Origin: Anisus vortex
Lineage: Eukaryota > Mollusca > Gastropoda > Planorbidae
DNA length: 64,000 nt
Assembly: GCA_949126835.1 (NCBI GenBank)
Contig: OX421497.1
Coordinates: forward strand, 25,295,612 to 25,359,611
Reading direction: 5' to 3'
Below are positions 33,834 through 45,129 of this stretch, piece by piece (position 1 is the stretch's first letter; each line of letters begins with the position of its first letter). A model generated the notes under the pieces. It was not told the DNA's origin. It ran no database searches and saw nothing but the letters and a program-made list of their open reading frames with translations. The position numbers and the translations under genes are program-made.

Positions 33834-36800
33834 ATGAGTTTATTAGAAAATAAAAAAGGGCATCATAGGTCCACGGGCACCTTAATAATTCATAAGGGTT
33901 TTGTGAATAATCGTGCAGTGTCGGTTCTGCGTGACACAGGTTGTAGTATAATCGGGCTTAGAAAGGACCTGGTCCAGCCGAAAGATATGTTGGAAGGGCA
34001 TTATACATTGAAACTAATTGATGGCCAGACCAAAGAATATCCCTTAGCGCAAATCAATATAGATACCCCTTTTCTTAAAGGTAGTTATGTTGCAGCCCTG
34101 TTTGATGATCCCGTAGTGGAACTAATTATTGGCAATGTCGATGGGGCTAAAATGTACCACTCAGCAGGGGCGGTAACTAGAGCGATGCATCAACACGTTG
34201 ATGCCGTACCCTACGAATCTTCTGAAAGTGTCTTGGGGAAAGGAGATAAGGAGTTGCATAGTGAAGTGTTCTTACGAGAACAAAGGGCAGATGATACACT
34301 TAAAAGTCTGTGGGAAAAGGCTGATGTAGGAACAGTTCATGTCATTAAATCAGGATTTGTATCATTTATTACGAAACAGGGTTTTCTATACAAGCACTAT
34401 CAACCTAAAAACAAGCCCGATGCAGCTATTAATCAGTTAGTGGTTCCCAAATCTAAACAACGTTTAGTACTCGATACGGCCCACAGTTCACCGCTAGCTG
34501 GGCATATGTCTGTCAGGCGGACCAAGGAAAGAGTATACTCACAATTCTTTTGGCCGGGTGTTGATAAAGATATAAAAGAGTTTATTAAATCGTGTCCAAC
34601 CTGTCAAAGAGCCAAGACACCAGGTAGAGGAGGGAAGGCAGTTTTAGGAGTAATGGAAACAATTTCAACCCCATTTCGTAAGGTGGCGATAGATATCATA
34701 GGTCCCTTGCAGATGACTGATAGGAAAAACAGATACATTCTAACTCTTGTCGATACCGCTACACGGTGGCCAGAAGCAATCCCTTTATCTAATATTACAA
34801 CATCACATGTAATTGAGGCACTGAGCACTATTTTCTCTAGGATTGGGTTCCCAGAGCAAATACTATCCGACAATGGCCCTCAATTTAAATCAGAGCTTTA
34901 TAATCAAATTTGCAGATTTTTCAACATTAAAGCTGTCAAAACTACACCTTACCACCCAAACTCAAACGGTATGGTTGAAAGGTTCAACGGGTCTCTAAAA
35001 TCTATGCTCCGGAAGGTCGCCCAGAAAGACCCTAACAATTGGGATCGTTATATTAGCGCCGCTCTCTTTGCTTACAGGGAAGTCCCAAACGATTCGACGC
35101 ACTACTCCCCATATGAGCTTGTTTATGGAAGAAGAGTAAGGGGCCCAATGTCTATCTTAAAACACCTCTTCACGGATCAGTTTTTAGAAAAAGAGACTAA
35201 AACTGTGTATGATTACCTTCTAGATTTAAAAAATAGGTTGGGTGTGGCTAGCCATCTGGCTCTAGAAAACGACAAGGTCAGTAAATCCCAATATAAGGCC
35301 TATTATGACCAAAGTGCAACTGACAAAGACATCAATGTAGGAGATTCTGTCCTCTTACTCAAACCCAACAAGCAAAATAAACTTTCCTCCCATTGGGATG
35401 GGCCTTATGTTGTGCAGAAGAAAGTCTCAAACTTAAATGTGGCTATTAAGAAGGGCGGGAAATCCAAAATCTATCACATCAACAGGCTGCTAAAATATCA
35501 TGAAAGAAGTAACGATGTCCTTTCTAACGTTGACGATGAGGTTAAGCTTTTAGACGCGTGCGCGGTTTCCGTCGTAACCGACTCCGAACATGACGAGGCA
35601 AATGACTGTGTCTCAAGTCAAATACCTGATCTTCCTACTTTAAATTATGGCGATTGTAATTCCATAGGGGAATTAGACATAAACCCCGAGCTACCAGCTT
35701 CACAAAAAGTGCAAATCCACAATATCCTTTCCGAATTTTCGAGTATTATCACTGATATTCCTGGAAGAGCTAAAGTGAAGGAATTTAAAATTGAACTGAC
35801 ATCTGACAAACCTATCGCACTTAAGCCCTACGCAGTACCAATACATATGAAAGACGTGTTAGCCTCCGAAATTGACAATTTGCTTAATTTAGACATAATT
35901 GAGGAATCAGATTCGCCTTATGCATCCCCTGTTGTGTTAGTGAAAAAACGAGACGGTACCATTCGCACTTGTGTTGACTTTCGTAAACTGAATGCCATTA
36001 CCAAATTTGATGCCGACGTCATTCCTGATCAGGAAGACCTTTTTACATACCTTAGTACTGCAAAGTATTTTACAAAAATCGACCTCACAAAGGGCTTCCA
36101 TCAAATTCCAATCGAACCAGACAGTCGTCATTTTACGGCATTTAGAGTACCGGGAGGGCATTACCAGTTCAAATACCTGCCTTTTGGCCTAATCAATTGC
36201 CCAAGCTTCTTTAATAGAACAGTTCGCAATGTTCTAAAGGGTTTGTCGAACGTGATATTCTATTTCGACAATATATGTGTGTTTAATGATACTTGGGAAT
36301 CACATCTAGAATCACTTTCCGCTGTTCTACACAGATTACGCGAAACAGGTTTTACTGTAAAACCAAGTAAGCTCCAGATAGCTCACAATGTTATCAACTT
36401 CTTGGGGCACGTGGTAGGAGAGGGAACTTTAAGACCTGACCCTTCAAATATTGAGAAAGTTTTAAACCTTAGAGTACCACAAACAAAGCAGGAAGTCCGT
36501 TCGTTGATGGGCCTAGCCAACTATTACAGTAAGTTTATACCTTCCTTCGCTAGTCTGGTGTCTCCTATAACTGAACTTCTTAAAAAAGGGAAACCGCTTA
36601 AAGTCCATTGGAGTCCAGAGTGTGACAGTGCACTGAGAGGAATTCAGACTTGTCTTACAACATCACCTATATTAACGCTTCCAAATCCTCAATTGCCATT
36701 TGTTTTACAGACTGATGCCTCAAATATAGGTATATCCTGTTGCTTAATGCAAGTTGTTGACGGTTTCCATCACCCAGTGAAATTCCTCAGCAGGAAGCTA

Positions 36801-37064
36801 CTACCAAGAGAACAGCGTTACTCCACTATTGAAAAAGAGTGTCTAGCTATTGTCTGGAGCGTGCAGCGACTGTCACGCTATCTTCTCGGCACACACTTTA
36901 CACTTCAATGTGACCACCGACCGCTCTCCTATCTCAAAAGTGCAACTTTTGGCAACTCTCGAATCTGTAGATGGAGCTTGCTTTTACAAGACTATCATTT
37001 CACAATCCAACACATTAAGGGTGTTAACAACGTCAATGCTGATGTTTTGTCTCGGTTAATCTAG
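33834..37064 (+). CDS. pol: Pol polyprotein: protease, integrase, reverse transcriptase, RNase H
   Basis: 1076 residues from the ATG at 33834; translation probably enters from gag through the upstream TGA. The protease has DTG at 34-36. The integrase has an H217/H224/C254/C257 zinc-binding domain and a catalytic D287, D346, E382 triad (35 residues between the last two), followed by a GPY-type tail near 523. RT spans about 650-830, with D750 (FTKIDLTKGF) and LPFGL near 782. The catalytic box reads Y-F-D-N (810-813), Asn taking the place of the usual second Asp (codon AAT, 36270-36272). RNase H has D961, E1000, D1027 and D1070. All domains are open, so only the RT box looks defective. Integrase upstream of RT defines the Gmr1 type. 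Confidence 0.95.
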   Translation: MSLLENKKGHHRSTGTLIIHKGFVNNRAVSVLRDTGCSIIGLRKDLVQPKDMLEGHYTLKLIDGQTKEYPLAQINIDTPFLKGSYVAALFDDPVVELIIGNVDGAKMYHSAGAVTRAMHQHVDAVPYESSESVLGKGDKELHSEVFLREQRADDTLKSLWEKADVGTVHVIKSGFVSFITKQGFLYKHYQPKNKPDAAINQLVVPKSKQRLVLDTAHSSPLAGHMSVRRTKERVYSQFFWPGVDKDIKEFIKSCPTCQRAKTPGRGGKAVLGVMETISTPFRKVAIDIIGPLQMTDRKNRYILTLVDTATRWPEAIPLSNITTSHVIEALSTIFSRIGFPEQILSDNGPQFKSELYNQICRFFNIKAVKTTPYHPNSNGMVERFNGSLKSMLRKVAQKDPNNWDRYISAALFAYREVPNDSTHYSPYELVYGRRVRGPMSILKHLFTDQFLEKETKTVYDYLLDLKNRLGVASHLALENDKVSKSQYKAYYDQSATDKDINVGDSVLLLKPNKQNKLSSHWDGPYVVQKKVSNLNVAIKKGGKSKIYHINRLLKYHERSNDVLSNVDDEVKLLDACAVSVVTDSEHDEANDCVSSQIPDLPTLNYGDCNSIGELDINPELPASQKVQIHNILSEFSSIITDIPGRAKVKEFKIELTSDKPIALKPYAVPIHMKDVLASEIDNLLNLDIIEESDSPYASPVVLVKKRDGTIRTCVDFRKLNAITKFDADVIPDQEDLFTYLSTAKYFTKIDLTKGFHQIPIEPDSRHFTAFRVPGGHYQFKYLPFGLINCPSFFNRTVRNVLKGLSNVIFYFDNICVFNDTWESHLESLSAVLHRLRETGFTVKPSKLQIAHNVINFLGHVVGEGTLRPDPSNIEKVLNLRVPQTKQEVRSLMGLANYYSKFIPSFASLVSPITELLKKGKPLKVHWSPECDSALRGIQTCLTTSPILTLPNPQLPFVLQTDASNIGISCCLMQVVDGFHHPVKFLSRKLLPREQRYSTIEKECLAIVWSVQRLSRYLLGTHFTLQCDHRPLSYLKSATFGNSRICRWSLLLQDYHFTIQHIKGVNNVNADVLSRLI

Positions 37065-37302
37065 CTGTTTCTACACTAATCTTGCTATGCCGATGTTTGA
37101 ATGCACTGATTTCTTATGGTTTCTTGTACTGTACATTGTCAAGTGTCAGACTCTATTCCCATGACTTACTATTGTAATCTATGTTTAACTATCCATAATT
37201 TTTACACATGTTTTGAAACTGCTCATATTTGATTGTATCTAATATTATGATTACATTTATCATTTACATGTGACTGTATTTAATCGTTAAATATAGTCAA
37301 GC
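37065..37302. other. Non-coding spacer between pol and polypurine tract
   Basis: AT-rich; no envelope or accessory frame is visible. Confidence 0.7.
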
Positions 37303-37314
37303 GAAGGGGGGTGA
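37303..37314 (+). promoter_or_regulatory. Polypurine tract
   Basis: GAAGGGGGGTGA lies immediately before the 3' LTR. This is the expected primer for plus-strand synthesis. Confidence 0.85.
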
Positions 37315-38525
37315 TGTCAAGTACAATTAAAATCATGGGAACGCTAACAAAATTATAATAATATCTTGCTAATACTGAGCTTGGTCCCACGACACAGCAA
37401 CTCTAGCACAAACAACAGAATCGAGGTAGAGAGAGTCTAACAGGAAGATGTATACCTAGGGGCGGGTAACTATAGACGGATAGGGCGCTAAAGGGACAAA
37501 GGGGGAATCAAGGTTGGCCAAGACACGGGCATAAATTTTTAGATGGAATGTGGAAACTGACAGGCTAGGAAATTGGGGGAGTCGAGACGACTATTTAACT
37601 TAGGGAGACTGACTTTGCGGCACAGAACTTTTGCTAAGAGGCTTGATGTTTGTATCTTGCTCAAGCTAATTTATCTGTCCGTAGACGAGACTTTGCCAGA
37701 CCACCGAATAAAGAGGACACTGGACAGTTAATTTCTGACACGGGTAAGTTGGGTTTTACATCAATACTTTCCATTAGACAAGTTACATATAAATAGGACT
37801 GTACTTAGTACTTTATTGACTACTATTTAGGTGACGGCCAGTGTGTAGTGAAGGAAACGAGTAAAGAGAGAGACGAGTGGACGACCACGATATTGACTGA
37901 CTACTGGCAGCAGTTAGTTGCGCCACTAATACGTCGGAGTGGGTTGTCCGTGTCATGCCATAGTGGACGTCGGAGGGACCAAGCAGGTGAAACGAAGGGA
38001 AGTCTTAACAGTTGAACTAAGGCGGGACAGACCCTATGCTATTGTTATACGAGATACAAACCATGGATATGGATAGCAGATTTTAATATTAATCACTTTC
38101 GTTATTAGATCTAATCTTCTTCTTATATTCATTCTCTATCAATTTTGTTAGCAGGCCATTTTTATATTACGCATTAATGTTTATAAATTAATGTCACTCA
38201 TACTTCTTCACTTATTTTTTTCATTAGTACTATATTGAAAGAATTTCTTTTAATATACTAATTTTTTTTCTTATATATAAGCTCATCATTTTATAATATT
38301 GGTTTTGATATTTGTTTGTTTGTTTTTCTTAAACTAAGATCAACATTAATAAAGTATAGTAAAGTAATCATTTTCTACATTTAAAAGATAGTCTCTGTCA
38401 TTCTATTTTACGTTGTGCTACTTGTAGTAAATTGTTAGTGGTATTTAATATAATTATCATTGTATTAAACTTAATTAGTTGAGCCGGGATTTCTTGCTTA
38501 ATTATTCATAATTAAGTTCCTGACA
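37315..38525 (+). repeat. 3' LTR (1211 bp)
   Basis: Same sequence as the 5' LTR apart from one extra T in the run near 38262-38269. TATAAATAG lies at 37788-37796. It is followed by GATTG, the target duplication. Confidence 0.97.
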
Positions 38526-38580
38526 GATTGGGTAAACTAAGTCTAAAGTTCGATATTTGTTTGGGTAAACTGTCTGCGTT
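38526..38580. repeat. About 37 bp minisatellite, right part
   Basis: GATTGGGTAAACTAAGTCTA and the following TTCGATATTTGTTTGGGTAA continue the array broken by the LTR element. Confidence 0.85.
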
Positions 38581-38589
38581 TGACTGGAT

Positions 38590-39215
38590 GTACCCAGTCG
38601 GTGTTGTTGCTGGACTCCACTTACCATCTGACTTGGTTTCTCTGTGTTGACTTTCTCCCGGTTGATCTCAGGGGCAGATGTAGGTTATCTTGACTTTATC
38701 TGGCCTGGTTCACGTTCCTATGATCTGTAGAGATGGACTCCAGGGCCCGCTACTCTACCAGAAGTACCAGGTACTATTGTTAATCTGTTGGCCAGATGGG
38801 GAGATCGACAAACTAAAAAAAAAGAGATAGATAGAGCGAAAGAGAGAGGTGGGAGGGGTGTGGGGGGGGGGAAGAGAAGAGAGATAGAGAGATAGAGAGT
38901 GGATAATTGATACAAAAGTATAGTAAAGGAATAGGGCTACAGCTCTTGGTGTTAGTACTAACAAAGCAAATCGTAAAATAATTAACGTATTAGTGCAAGG
39001 ACGTGCCATGTGCGGAATGTGGGCCACAACACGGCCCGCCTAGATTTTGAGTGTAGTGTAAGAGCTTCTTAAAGGCAGTTTTTTTTTTAAATATTATTTT
39101 AATAGTCTATGAATAGTATAAATACAATTTCAGGCCATGTGGCCCATATTGTTAAATAAAATTATTTTTACAACCCAGGGACGACCAATGTTGACCACTC
39201 CTGTATTAGTACAAT
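38590..39215. other. Gene-free stretch
   Basis: Includes a GA-rich patch (about 38815-38900). Nothing else supported. Confidence 0.45.
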
Positions 39216-39217
39216 AT

Positions 39218-39355
39218 GCAATGCCAACAGAACAGGGTAAAGTCCCTTATTCCCATGCATTGTTTTATATGAACTCTTGTTCTTAGTTGTTTTTCCTCTT
39301 TTGAATAGTGAAGTAACTCTTCACATAAACGATTACATAACCTGCACTTGACCTA
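39218..39355. repeat. Dispersed direct repeat, copy 1
   Basis: From TGCCAACAGAACAG through TGAACTCTTGTTCTTAGTTG and TTTTGAATAGTGAAGTAACT. A diverged second copy lies at 39788-39912 in the same orientation. Confidence 0.75.
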
Positions 39356-39454
39356 GTTTCTTAGTGCTTACACTGTGTTATTACAATGAATGAATAAGGA
39401 CATCAAAAATACAGATTTATCCTTTTTTTTTTTTATTTATCATCAATTGTACCC

Positions 39455-39525
39455 AGTGGCCGAGCGATGGAGCCAGATATTGCTAGTCTGATGATAGGCC
39501 TACGCGGTTTGATTCCTGGTTAACT
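39455..39525 (+). mobile_element. tRNA-like SINE head (fragment)
   Basis: CAGTGGCCGAGCGATGG is A-box-like, and GCGGTTTGATTCCTGG is a weakened B-box. It lies between the two copies of the 135 bp repeat. Not a functional tRNA. Confidence 0.5.
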
Positions 39526-39787
39526 TATTATCAGGTCTTGATAACTTATCTTATATATTACAGACGTTCCTTCTGTAATAAAGATTATTGCGTCATACGC
39601 TTTTTTCCGTGGTTTGCGTCTAGTCTTGCATCTTGCATTTTTATTTAGTATTTTAAATGATCTTAATTTTTTTTCTAGTTTGTTCAGGCATCCCATTCCA
39701 AGCTTAGATGCCACTCGAGAAGAAAGAGTACTTGTATGCATTTGTTCTTGCATACGTTCTTTTTGTGTTGCGTCAGTAGTATTTGAA

Positions 39788-39912
39788 TTGCCAACAGAAC
39801 GCGGTTACGTGACTTATTCACATTATTTTATGTGAACTCTTGTTTTTAGTTGTTTTCTTTTCTTTTGAATGGGGAAGTAACTCGTCACCAAAACGCTTAC
39901 TGCACTTGATCA
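39788..39912. repeat. Dispersed direct repeat, copy 2
   Basis: TTGCCAACAGAACGCGG through TGTGAACTCTTGTTTTTAG and TTTGAATGGGGAAGTAACT, matching 39218-39355 with substitutions. Confidence 0.75.
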
Positions 39913-39934
39913 ACTCTCTCAGTGGTTACATCTT

Positions 39935-40080
39935 GCCCCGTTTCTCTCTGACGAACATTGGCCTGAGAGCCTTCTCAATATCTGGCCTGAAAGTATGGAA
40001 TCTACTTCCCATCTAACTCATTCGAATAGGTTCTATTGTCACTTTTAAAAAGAACTTGAAAACGCATTGTTTTAATATTT
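39935..40080 (+). pseudogene. Decayed LINE C-terminal fragment
   Basis: The plus-strand translation includes RAFSISGLKVWNLLP, a stop, and FKKNLKTH. This matches the pattern of the LINE RT C-terminus (S-x-G-x-x-x-WN-LP ... F-K-x-x-L-K-TH-LF) also seen intact at 24000-24140. It is a short, broken remnant. Confidence 0.6.
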
Positions 40081-40084
40081 ATAT

Positions 40085-42060
40085 TAATTTCGTTAAACAT
40101 ATCTTACACCCCTACTGTTTTACTTTTATTTCCTTTGTCTTATGCCTGTATAATTTTAAATTATTCATTAGGCCTAACTTTATATTTGTTTTAGGCCGAG
40201 CGGTGTAGGCATACAAGGTTTTAATCCAGATTAACTTTGTATCACTTCTGGATAACTGGTGCGTTATTATTTAAACTCAATCCAAACACGAGTACATGTA
40301 TGATGTACACAGATCTAAGTCATATTTAGTATTGCTCTATTGGTTGCTAACCTTTAGATGGAACATTTCCAAGGCTTCTAAAAAGTTGTTCAAGAAAGAA
40401 AGAATTATATCATAGTCGTTTATAAAAAGATTTGGAAGAATTAAAAAGGACAATAAAAAAACTATAAAAAAAGAATACGCTGGTTTAGATGATTTGTGTG
40501 TATGCTTATAAAAAAAAAAGTAATTGAAACTGGGGTACCCTTTAAGGCCCTCCCTAGAATGGGGGATACAGATGAGAAGACGTGCAGCAGCCCGTGCCAT
40601 GCCCACTCCCCTACATGTGTATTAAACAGGTTCCAATAAAAAGATGTTGATCAATTTTAAAGTTATCCAGTTCTAAATGGCGCATGTCAATAAACGTTAT
40701 GAAAGTTAAAAACGGGTGCTTGGATTCAAGGGAGACACACCGCTTTTAAGTCATCCAGAGAGCGGCTTGGGCAAGACTAATACTTTAATTCATGCCTCCC
40801 CTCTTTCCATCAAGTTTCCGCCCATGGCTACCAATGTCGGCGACATAATGAAACACGGCCCACACAAATCATCCGAAAATCTAGTCACGACTCAACGATG
40901 AAAGACATTCTCCACTGACAGAAGGAAACCATTTGGAAAAGGTTGAAACCAACAGAACAGAGTACAAAAAAAATTAATAAAGAACAAAACACACTACACA
41001 AAAAAAGTAACAAAAAAAGTTTTCCGAATAAACTTAATGAGTTGTTCGGTTGTTTCCGACGCTTAGAACAAGTTTCCGAATGCCTATAGCGAGTTTCCGA
41101 GCAGGCCGTTGCTATGTCAGTTTGTAATTATTATCACAGGAATCATGACCTAGCCGACCATACATCAATCTTCTCTTCATTCGGTACTAACTTTAACCAA
41201 CACAAAAAAAAAAAAAAATCCTTTATTGTTTTCTGGAATTCTCGGCACTGGAATTCCTGGAAGTAGATTAGGGAAAATGAAAAAAAAATTTAAACTCCAT
41301 CTCTTCCGAAGACAAATTGTTTTTAAAAAAGTAGTTCTAGTCTCAGAATAAGTTTAACTTTAAGTGTACAATAGATATATAGATGTTTCCTTGTTATGTG
41401 TACATGTTGTTAACTATCTGTCATTGTCCAAGAGGAGTTATTTGTAGCTTTGATATAACTATAAGTAGAGCAGTGGCGTAGCCAGGGTCGCTAGGTAGGG
41501 GGTGAGAGAAAAAGCAGGATTTGTTTCCACGTGCACAATTTTACCCTTAACTATATTGTGTTAAATATATGAACATTTAAAAAACTAAAACTAATTATTG
41601 AAATTTAAGAAACAAAAAATCTAAAGATAAAAATGATAAAGTCTCATGTTTTGAAAATAATACTGTTTTCAGCGAAAATCGCATCCGAATTCTCAATAAT
41701 TAAGCTTAAAAAAAATAAACATCACTGACGGCAGATCAAAACATTGACTACACTGTACAGTGAATACATAGACCATTAAAAAAATAACTACTATTTTAAC
41801 GGTCAGCACCGTGAATGGAAAAGCAATTTAAGAATTATTTCTAGCTAAATAAAATTAGAGTAAAATACTTCAATTTCTCATTTATCGACTGTTTTGTGTC
41901 TTAAACGCCTTATTAGCTTACAGTTGTACGTTTTAGCCACGTAGAATAGTGATATCTGCTTCCCTAACACTAGATTCTATAATTTAAAACTTGAAAGGCT
42001 TCTTGTAAAAAAAATTTATAACGAAGGATGTAGAATACCTAGATCGCACATGAAAGCCCT
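40085..42060. other. Gene-free stretch with a second LINE-tail trace
   Basis: Near 41270-41325 the plus strand reads KKKFKLHLFRRQ, resembling another LINE C-terminus. A fragment GAGCGGTGTAGGCATACAAG at about 40199 may be a SINE trace. Otherwise only AT-rich sequence is seen. Confidence 0.4.
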
Positions 42061-42068
42061 TGGTGGAA

Positions 42069-42678
42069 ACTGACAACTGAATTTCGGTTGTAGCTTCTGC
42101 ATCGTTGATTGTGGAGTGGTTTGTATTACACTGACAACTGAATTTCGGTTGTAGCTTCTGCATCGTTGATTATGGAGTGGTTTGTATTACACTGACAACT
42201 GAATTTCGGTTGTAGCTTCTGCATCGTTGATTGTGGAGTGGTTTGTATTACACTGACAACTGAATTTCGGTTGTAGCTTCTGCATCGTTGATTGTGGAGT
42301 GGTTTGTATTACACTGACAACTGAATTTCGGTTGTAGCTTCTGCATCGTTGATTATGGAGTGGTTTGTATTACACTGACAACTGAATTTCGGTTGTAGCT
42401 TCTGCATCGTTGATTATGGAGTGGTTTATATTACACTGACAACTGAATTTCGGTTGTAGCTTCTACATCGTTGATTATGGAGTGGTTTGTATTACACTGA
42501 CAACTGAATTTCGGTTGTAGCTTCTGCATCGTTGATTATGGAGTGGTTTGTATTACACTGACAGCTGAATTTCGGTTGTAGCTTCTGCATCGTTGATTAT
42601 GGAGTGGTTTGTATTACACTGACAGCTGAATTTCGGTTGTAGCTTCTGCATCGTTGATTATGGAGTGGTTTGTATTAC
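42069..42678. repeat. 61 bp minisatellite, 10 copies
   Basis: The unit ACTGACAACTGAATTTCGGT and 41 further bases is repeated exactly ten times. Single-base variants (GATTGTGG/GATTATGG, GACAACTG/GACAGCTG) are distributed in blocks. Confidence 0.97.
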
Positions 42679-42689
42679 ACTGACGTAAA

Positions 42690-43465
42690 ACATTAATTTC
42701 CATAACGTTTACGCCAGGTTTATGAAAACTTTTGTATCTGCGAGCTACATTCTATATGTAGCCTAATAGAGGCAAGCAAACCATAAATGCTGGAAGCGAG
42801 GGCGGTATGTTAGGGGTGGCACGTGATGCACACATCATGGAGTTTTTTGTTTTTTAAACGTAAATATTAATATCAAATATCAAAGTGAATTACTATTAAT
42901 TCAATAAACGTCATTTAATTAAAGATGAATAGCAACTATACATGTACAGAGTGATATACTCTAATTATTTGAGTTTAAAAAGAGCTTCATCATTTCAAAA
43001 CGGAGGCACTAGCTACAATGGGCTCACATGCCATAGTTTGCCCCCTGTCTTAGTCTAGTCTAGTCCTGTCTAAGGACTTAAGCGATCTACATTGTCTGTA
43101 TCGTGTGTATGTAACACAATAGAGTTTCGATACTTTGGCTCTAATACAACGTTTCATATTCACCACTCAAAAGAAAATCTACTTAGTTGACAGCACTTAG
43201 CGCGCATTAATGGATGTGACCAGCAGACGAGAAAGAGAGTGTTTCAAACTAAAAAAGTTGACAGCTTTTTAACCATTACCCTAAAAATGGGGTAACACAA
43301 TAGTTTACAAATACCTTTATGCTATTCAACTAATGCTTCACTCAATTAAATACATTTAACTTAAAACTAACGAAATGGTTAAGTGTCTGGAGACAAAAAA
43401 CTTTAGTTTTCAGATTATTTAATTGCATACATTGTTAATAATAAGGTTTATCATAGAATTGAAAA
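42690..43465. other. Gene-free stretch
   Basis: AT-rich; nothing recognised. Confidence 0.45.
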
Positions 43466-43471
43466 AAAAAA

Positions 43472-43850
43472 GCGGAATTTTCCGATCATTTAATTGCAAT
43501 CATTGTAGAAGTGTATCAAGCAATTGATGAAAAAGCGGAATTTTCCAATCATTTAATTGCAATCATTGTACAAGTGTATCAAGCAATTGATGACAAAGCG
43601 GAATTTTCCGATCATTTAATTGTAATCATTGTACAAGTGTATCAAGCAATTGATGACAAAGCGGAATTTTCCGATCATTTAATTGCAATCATTGTACAAG
43701 TGTATCAAGGAATTGATGAAAACGCGGAATTTTCCGATCATTTACTTGCAATCATTGTACAAGTGTATCAAGGAATTGATGAAAAAGCGGAATTTTCCGA
43801 TCATTTAATTGCAATCATTGTACAAGTGTATCAAGGAATTGATATTGCCT
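43472..43850. repeat. 63 bp tandem repeat, 6 copies
   Basis: Copies of a 63 bp unit starting GCGGAATTTTCCGATCATTT. Because 63 is 21 codons, the plus strand is open throughout (AEFSDHLIAIIVQVYQAIDD repeats). There is no convincing start or splice context, and most differences between copies change the amino acid, so a protein is not supported. Confidence 0.9.
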
Positions 43851-43859
43851 TTAGATGAT

Positions 43860-44505
43860 ATTTATAGCTTTTTTGTAAAACATTTATTGTAAACACAGCA
43901 CGCTAAACTTTTTCTTAGGAAAGTGTTCAATTTACTCTTATGTAATACTAGCATAAAGCATATGTTACAATTTGTTACAATTTATATTAGGCGCAAGCAA
44001 TAATTTTGTTACAATTTATATACAAATTAATCTAACATGTTTCTATTTCGTACAATTTATATAAGGGAAATGTTACAATTTCTTTTGATTTATATAAAAC
44101 ACTTGTTACATTTTTTTTAACAGAAAATGTTTTAATAGAAAACGTGGCCAATTATTCTTTAAGCTAATCTCGTGGCCAATTATTTTTTAAGCTAATCTCG
44201 TGAACTTCGCTATACAAAACAATAAGAAGACAAACTCCACACCTTGCCAGGGATGCCTTTAAAAAACAACTGGCCTCTCCTTCTGACAAATGACATTAAG
44301 AAGGTGACCGCCATAATCCAGACAGGTGTCCGGCAAACCGTGTTAAAATGTCAGGCCGGAGATGAATTTGTTGGACGGACCGGTCATCGGACGTGAATTA
44401 TTTGCCAATGACCCAGGCATCCGTGTGTCGGGGGGTGTTAAGTAGAGCCATACATCTTCTTCTCATTTGACGTACGTTTCAACCTCTTGTGTTGATAAAC
44501 ATTTA
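43860..44505. other. Gene-free stretch
   Basis: A short local duplication of GTGGCCAATTATTCTTTAAG (about 44143-44195) and repeated TTACAATTTATAT words (about 43970-44100). No gene. Confidence 0.5.
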
Positions 44506-44509
44506 TAAA

Positions 44510-44538
44510 AGTGGAGGTTTTTGTGTGTGTGTTTCTTT

Positions 44539-44571
<33 letters not shown>

Positions 44572-44672
44572 GTTTGTGTGTGTTTGTGTGTGTGTGTTTC
44601 TTATTGTGTGTGTGTTTGTGTGTGTGTGTTTCTTATTGTGTGTGTGTGTGTGTGTGTGTGTGGTTGTCAAAA
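44510..44672. repeat. (GT)n microsatellite
   Basis: GT runs are interrupted by TTTGTG and TTTCTTATT. Val/Cys-rich open frames here are artefacts. Confidence 0.95.
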
Positions 44673-44814
44673 CATTTTTTTGTCTCAAGATATTTTTTTT
44701 TGTGTATAATGCTAAGGTCAAGGTGAAAAGTTGACGAGGGTGTTACTAAATATAGCATGATGCTTTATTTGTATTCCTCTATTTCTTTCTTTGCAGTAAG
44801 GATAAAAATATTTT

Positions 44815-45125
44815 ACTAAATTCACCCAATACTGTCTTAAGAAATTCACCCAATGATGTTTTACTAATTTCACTCAATGACATTCAACACAAATCACCAA
44901 ATGAAGTTTTACGAAATTCATCTAACAATTCTATACAGAAATCACTCAGTAATATTTTACCAAATTTACATAATACTTAGTACCAACTACACTCAATATT
45001 TTTTATACTAAATTTCCTTTTTTATTTCATAAATGCACCAAAAATGTTTTACTTTATTCACTCAAGAATGTTTTACTTTATTCACTCAAGAATGTTTTAC
45101 CAAATTCATTCAATAATGTTTCTCT
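44815..45125. repeat. Degenerate 31-32 bp repeat, shared with 50213-50352
   Basis: Diverged units around TTTTACTAAATTCACCCAATA and TTTTACTTTATTCACTCAAGA. The part 44851-44992 is clearly homologous, in the same orientation, to 50213-50352. Confidence 0.75.
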
Positions 45126-45129
45126 ATAA

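Larger units (their letters stand above)
30906..38525 (+). mobile_element. Complete Gmr1-like Ty3/gypsy LTR retrotransposon, 7.6 kb
   Basis: Two almost identical LTRs flank a primer-binding site, gag, a stop, pol and a polypurine tract. GATTG is duplicated on both sides (30901-30905 and 38526-38530). Pol runs protease, integrase, reverse transcriptase, RNase H. Integrase before RT is the Ty1/copia order, but the sequences are gypsy-like (H-H-C-C integrase, GPY/F-type tail, LPFGL RT block). This combination is known from Gmr1 and relatives (Goodwin and Poulter). No envelope-like frame follows. The element appears complete and recent, yet the RT active-site box is altered (see the pol entry). 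Confidence 0.95.

Noticed and set aside
44489..44734. Val/Cys-rich open frames in three phases
   Set aside because: Translation of a GT microsatellite.
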